NCBI GenBank assembly: GCA_030765455.1
Contig: JAVCCM010000021.1
Span: 1 to 64,000 of the forward strand
Length of the DNA stretch: 64,000 bases
Origin: Candidatus Electryonea clarkiae
GTDB taxonomy: Bacteria > Electryoneota > Electryoneia > Electryoneales > Electryoneaceae
Reading direction: 5' to 3'
Made by a program: the position numbers and the translations under genes. Position 1 is the first letter of the stretch; each line of letters opens with the position of its first letter. Shown piece by piece: positions 62,524-64,000 of the stretch. The notes below the pieces were generated by a model. It saw only the letters and a program-made list of their open reading frames with translations, did not search any database and was not told the origin of the DNA.

Positions 62524-64000
62524 ATATCCGTGTAAAGCAATTAGCTGGACTGATAATCATTTTCAACATCGTTGGATTATGCTATCCTAAAGATAGCTTG
62601 AATGTGACTCGCTTATCTGAAAAAATATATGGCTGGCGTTGGCCAGTAAGTGTTGCTGTCCAACAGCCCTTTGCCTATTTGGCAACAGAACAGTCAGGTT
62701 TATTCATCCTCGACCTTAGCAATCCCTCGTCACCAATTATTGTCAATCGTTTAACTTTTGAAGAAAGCGTCGCCCAGGTTGATGCTAATGATTCCCTGGC
62801 ATTTTTATTAGTTCGAAATACAACTCTAAAGATTCTTGATATTTCCAATCCATACGAGCTTGAGGTTATTGGCGAAATGGAAGATAGTTTTCCAGGTTCA
62901 TGGTTTGTGAGAATGGATGAATACCTGATAGCATTCAAGACAGGCTCATCTTCCAACTCAGATACAGAAATATCAGTTGTCGATTTCAGTGATCCAACGG
63001 CGCCTGAGGTGATTGGGCAAACAACTATTCAGGGAGGTAAATACAGCTTCGCGGTACATGGTAATTATCTGTATGTTGCTACATGGAGCTGGTATATGCA
63101 CGTTGAGAAAGAAGTGCTTCATGTAATAGATATTGCAGATCCCTACAATCCTCACCAAGTGGTAGCTTATAATCATCTGGGAAATGTTTCTAACATGACT
63201 GTGAATGGAGATTATCTCTATGTCCCCACTGCTGAAGATTTGAAGATTTTCAATATCGTGAATCCCACTGTTTTAGATTTAGAAACCGAGACCGAGCATG
63301 GTGGTTTAGGACAAATTGTAATCGATAACAATCTCCTATATTCCTTTGGGAGAGTTGGATTTAATATCCTGAATTTAACAGATCCGATTAATCCTGAACC
63401 TCTTGCCGAGCCACTTCGCAACCTTGACTTGGGTTCCAGATTAGCCAAATTCAAAGTGTCAGATGGTCTGGTTGTCGCTCCTTTAGGGAGCGAAGGCTTA
63501 AGAATAATTGATGCCTCAAATCCCGAAGAACCAAAATTATCAATAGAGATGGATTTATGGCTTAGCAGAAGTGATATCCAGGTAGTAAATGATGTATCTA
63601 TTCTTCTTTGTCATAATGATTCCTGGAGGGATGCATTGGGATTTGTCGATATTTCGAATCCAGTAAACCCAGAAGTCCTATATTATCAAAGGTCGCAGGA
63701 ACATGAAGGATCATACCTAGATTATGATTTAACCGATGAAAAGATGTTTTCAGTTCAAACATTCTTGAGAGATGTTGAAGGAAGAGATGTTGAAGGATAT
63801 GAATTTGTAATCCGTGATATATCCAATCCCACTTCACCAGAGGTAATATCCGCAAGCACTCTTCTGGAGTCACCAAATAATAGTGATAGTGCAAAAATTG
63901 TGGTTGATTACCCATACGCATATATAGGTTTAAGAGGGACAGATTGGAGCAGTGATAAATCTGGATTCTTTTTATATGTGATAGATGTTCAAGATCCTAT
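62520..64000 (+). CDS. LVIVD-repeat secreted protein, 3' end outside the window
   Basis: At least 493 residues; the frame starts at the ATG at 62520, which overlaps the previous stop codon (ATGA), and stays open to the end of the window. A signal peptide is present (QLAGLIIIFNIVGLCYP). LVIVD-type repeats follow: QPFAYLATEQSGLFILDLSN, NTTLKILDISNPYELEVIGE, GNYLYVATWSWYMHVEK, GDYLYVPTAEDLKIFNIVNP. By comparison with its neighbours a sorting domain is expected beyond base 64000. It is coupled to the 60262 gene and is similar to it in design, so the two may be ancient duplicates that act together. Confidence 0.88.
   Translation, partial: MNIRVKQLAGLIIIFNIVGLCYPKDSLNVTRLSEKIYGWRWPVSVAVQQPFAYLATEQSGLFILDLSNPSSPIIVNRLTFEESVAQVDANDSLAFLLVRNTTLKILDISNPYELEVIGEMEDSFPGSWFVRMDEYLIAFKTGSSSNSDTEISVVDFSDPTAPEVIGQTTIQGGKYSFAVHGNYLYVATWSWYMHVEKEVLHVIDIADPYNPHQVVAYNHLGNVSNMTVNGDYLYVPTAEDLKIFNIVNPTVLDLETETEHGGLGQIVIDNNLLYSFGRVGFNILNLTDPINPEPLAEPLRNLDLGSRLAKFKVSDGLVVAPLGSEGLRIIDASNPEEPKLSIEMDLWLSRSDIQVVNDVSILLCHNDSWRDALGFVDISNPVNPEVLYYQRSQEHEGSYLDYDLTDEKMFSVQTFLRDVEGRDVEGYEFVIRDISNPTSPEVISASTLLESPNNSDSAKIVVDYPYAYIGLRGTDWSSDKSGFFLYVIDVQDP

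Overview
The window reads as a chromosome piece from an uncultured Gram-negative bacterium of the FCB superphylum, in or near candidate groups such as KSB1, Zixibacteria, Marinimicrobia or Electryoneota. This placement is inferred. It rests on at least twelve secreted proteins ending in a type IX secretion (T9SS) type A sorting domain with a YPNPFNP-like motif, an outer-membrane DUF5916 barrel protein, an OmpA-family lipoprotein-like or periplasmic protein, a Wzx/Wzy-type surface-polysaccharide cluster, and a pyruvate:ferredoxin oxidoreductase that points to anaerobic or micro-oxic metabolism. No rRNA, tRNA, CRISPR array, prophage or transposase gene was seen.

Layout. 1-860 is the 3' end of a T9SS cargo gene, closed by a clear terminator. 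1180-25871 is mostly core and accessory functions: an OmpA-family protein, a DUF5916 protein, a single-chain type IIG-like restriction-modification enzyme, nifJ, a HEPN/MNT pair, a partner-switching set (RsbW-like kinase and STAS protein, convergent with a 14-blade propeller-sensor PP2C phosphatase), recR, a biotin carboxylase with its biotin carrier, an HTH-receiver regulator, a POT-family transporter, and an XRE regulator with two small membrane proteins behind a perfect 11-bp palindromic operator. 26188-28497 is another cargo gene. 28571-33700 is a four-gene polysaccharide operon (glycosyltransferase, flippase, ATP-grasp enzyme, O-antigen ligase/polymerase). 33872-35497 is a secreted propeller-transglutaminase.

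35812-64000 is almost entirely a tandem array of large secreted proteins assembled from a small set of modules: seven-bladed FG-GAP/VCBS-like propellers, LVIVD repeats, TFGG repeats, carboxypeptidase-regulatory-like Ig domains, two OB-fold-like domains, FN3-like domains and the sorting domain. One member is a subtilisin-like protease joined to the same C-terminal cassette. The last gene, absent from simple closed-ORF lists because it runs off the window, starts at 62520.

The most notable non-coding structure is a set of GTAG-headed palindromic (REP-like) elements in inverted pairs. Three of them begin exactly at the stop codon of the upstream gene, so that the element supplies the TAG. Several other short inverted repeats lie between genes. 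The T9SS machinery that would export the cargo, and the carboxyltransferase partner of the biotin carboxylase, are not in this window.
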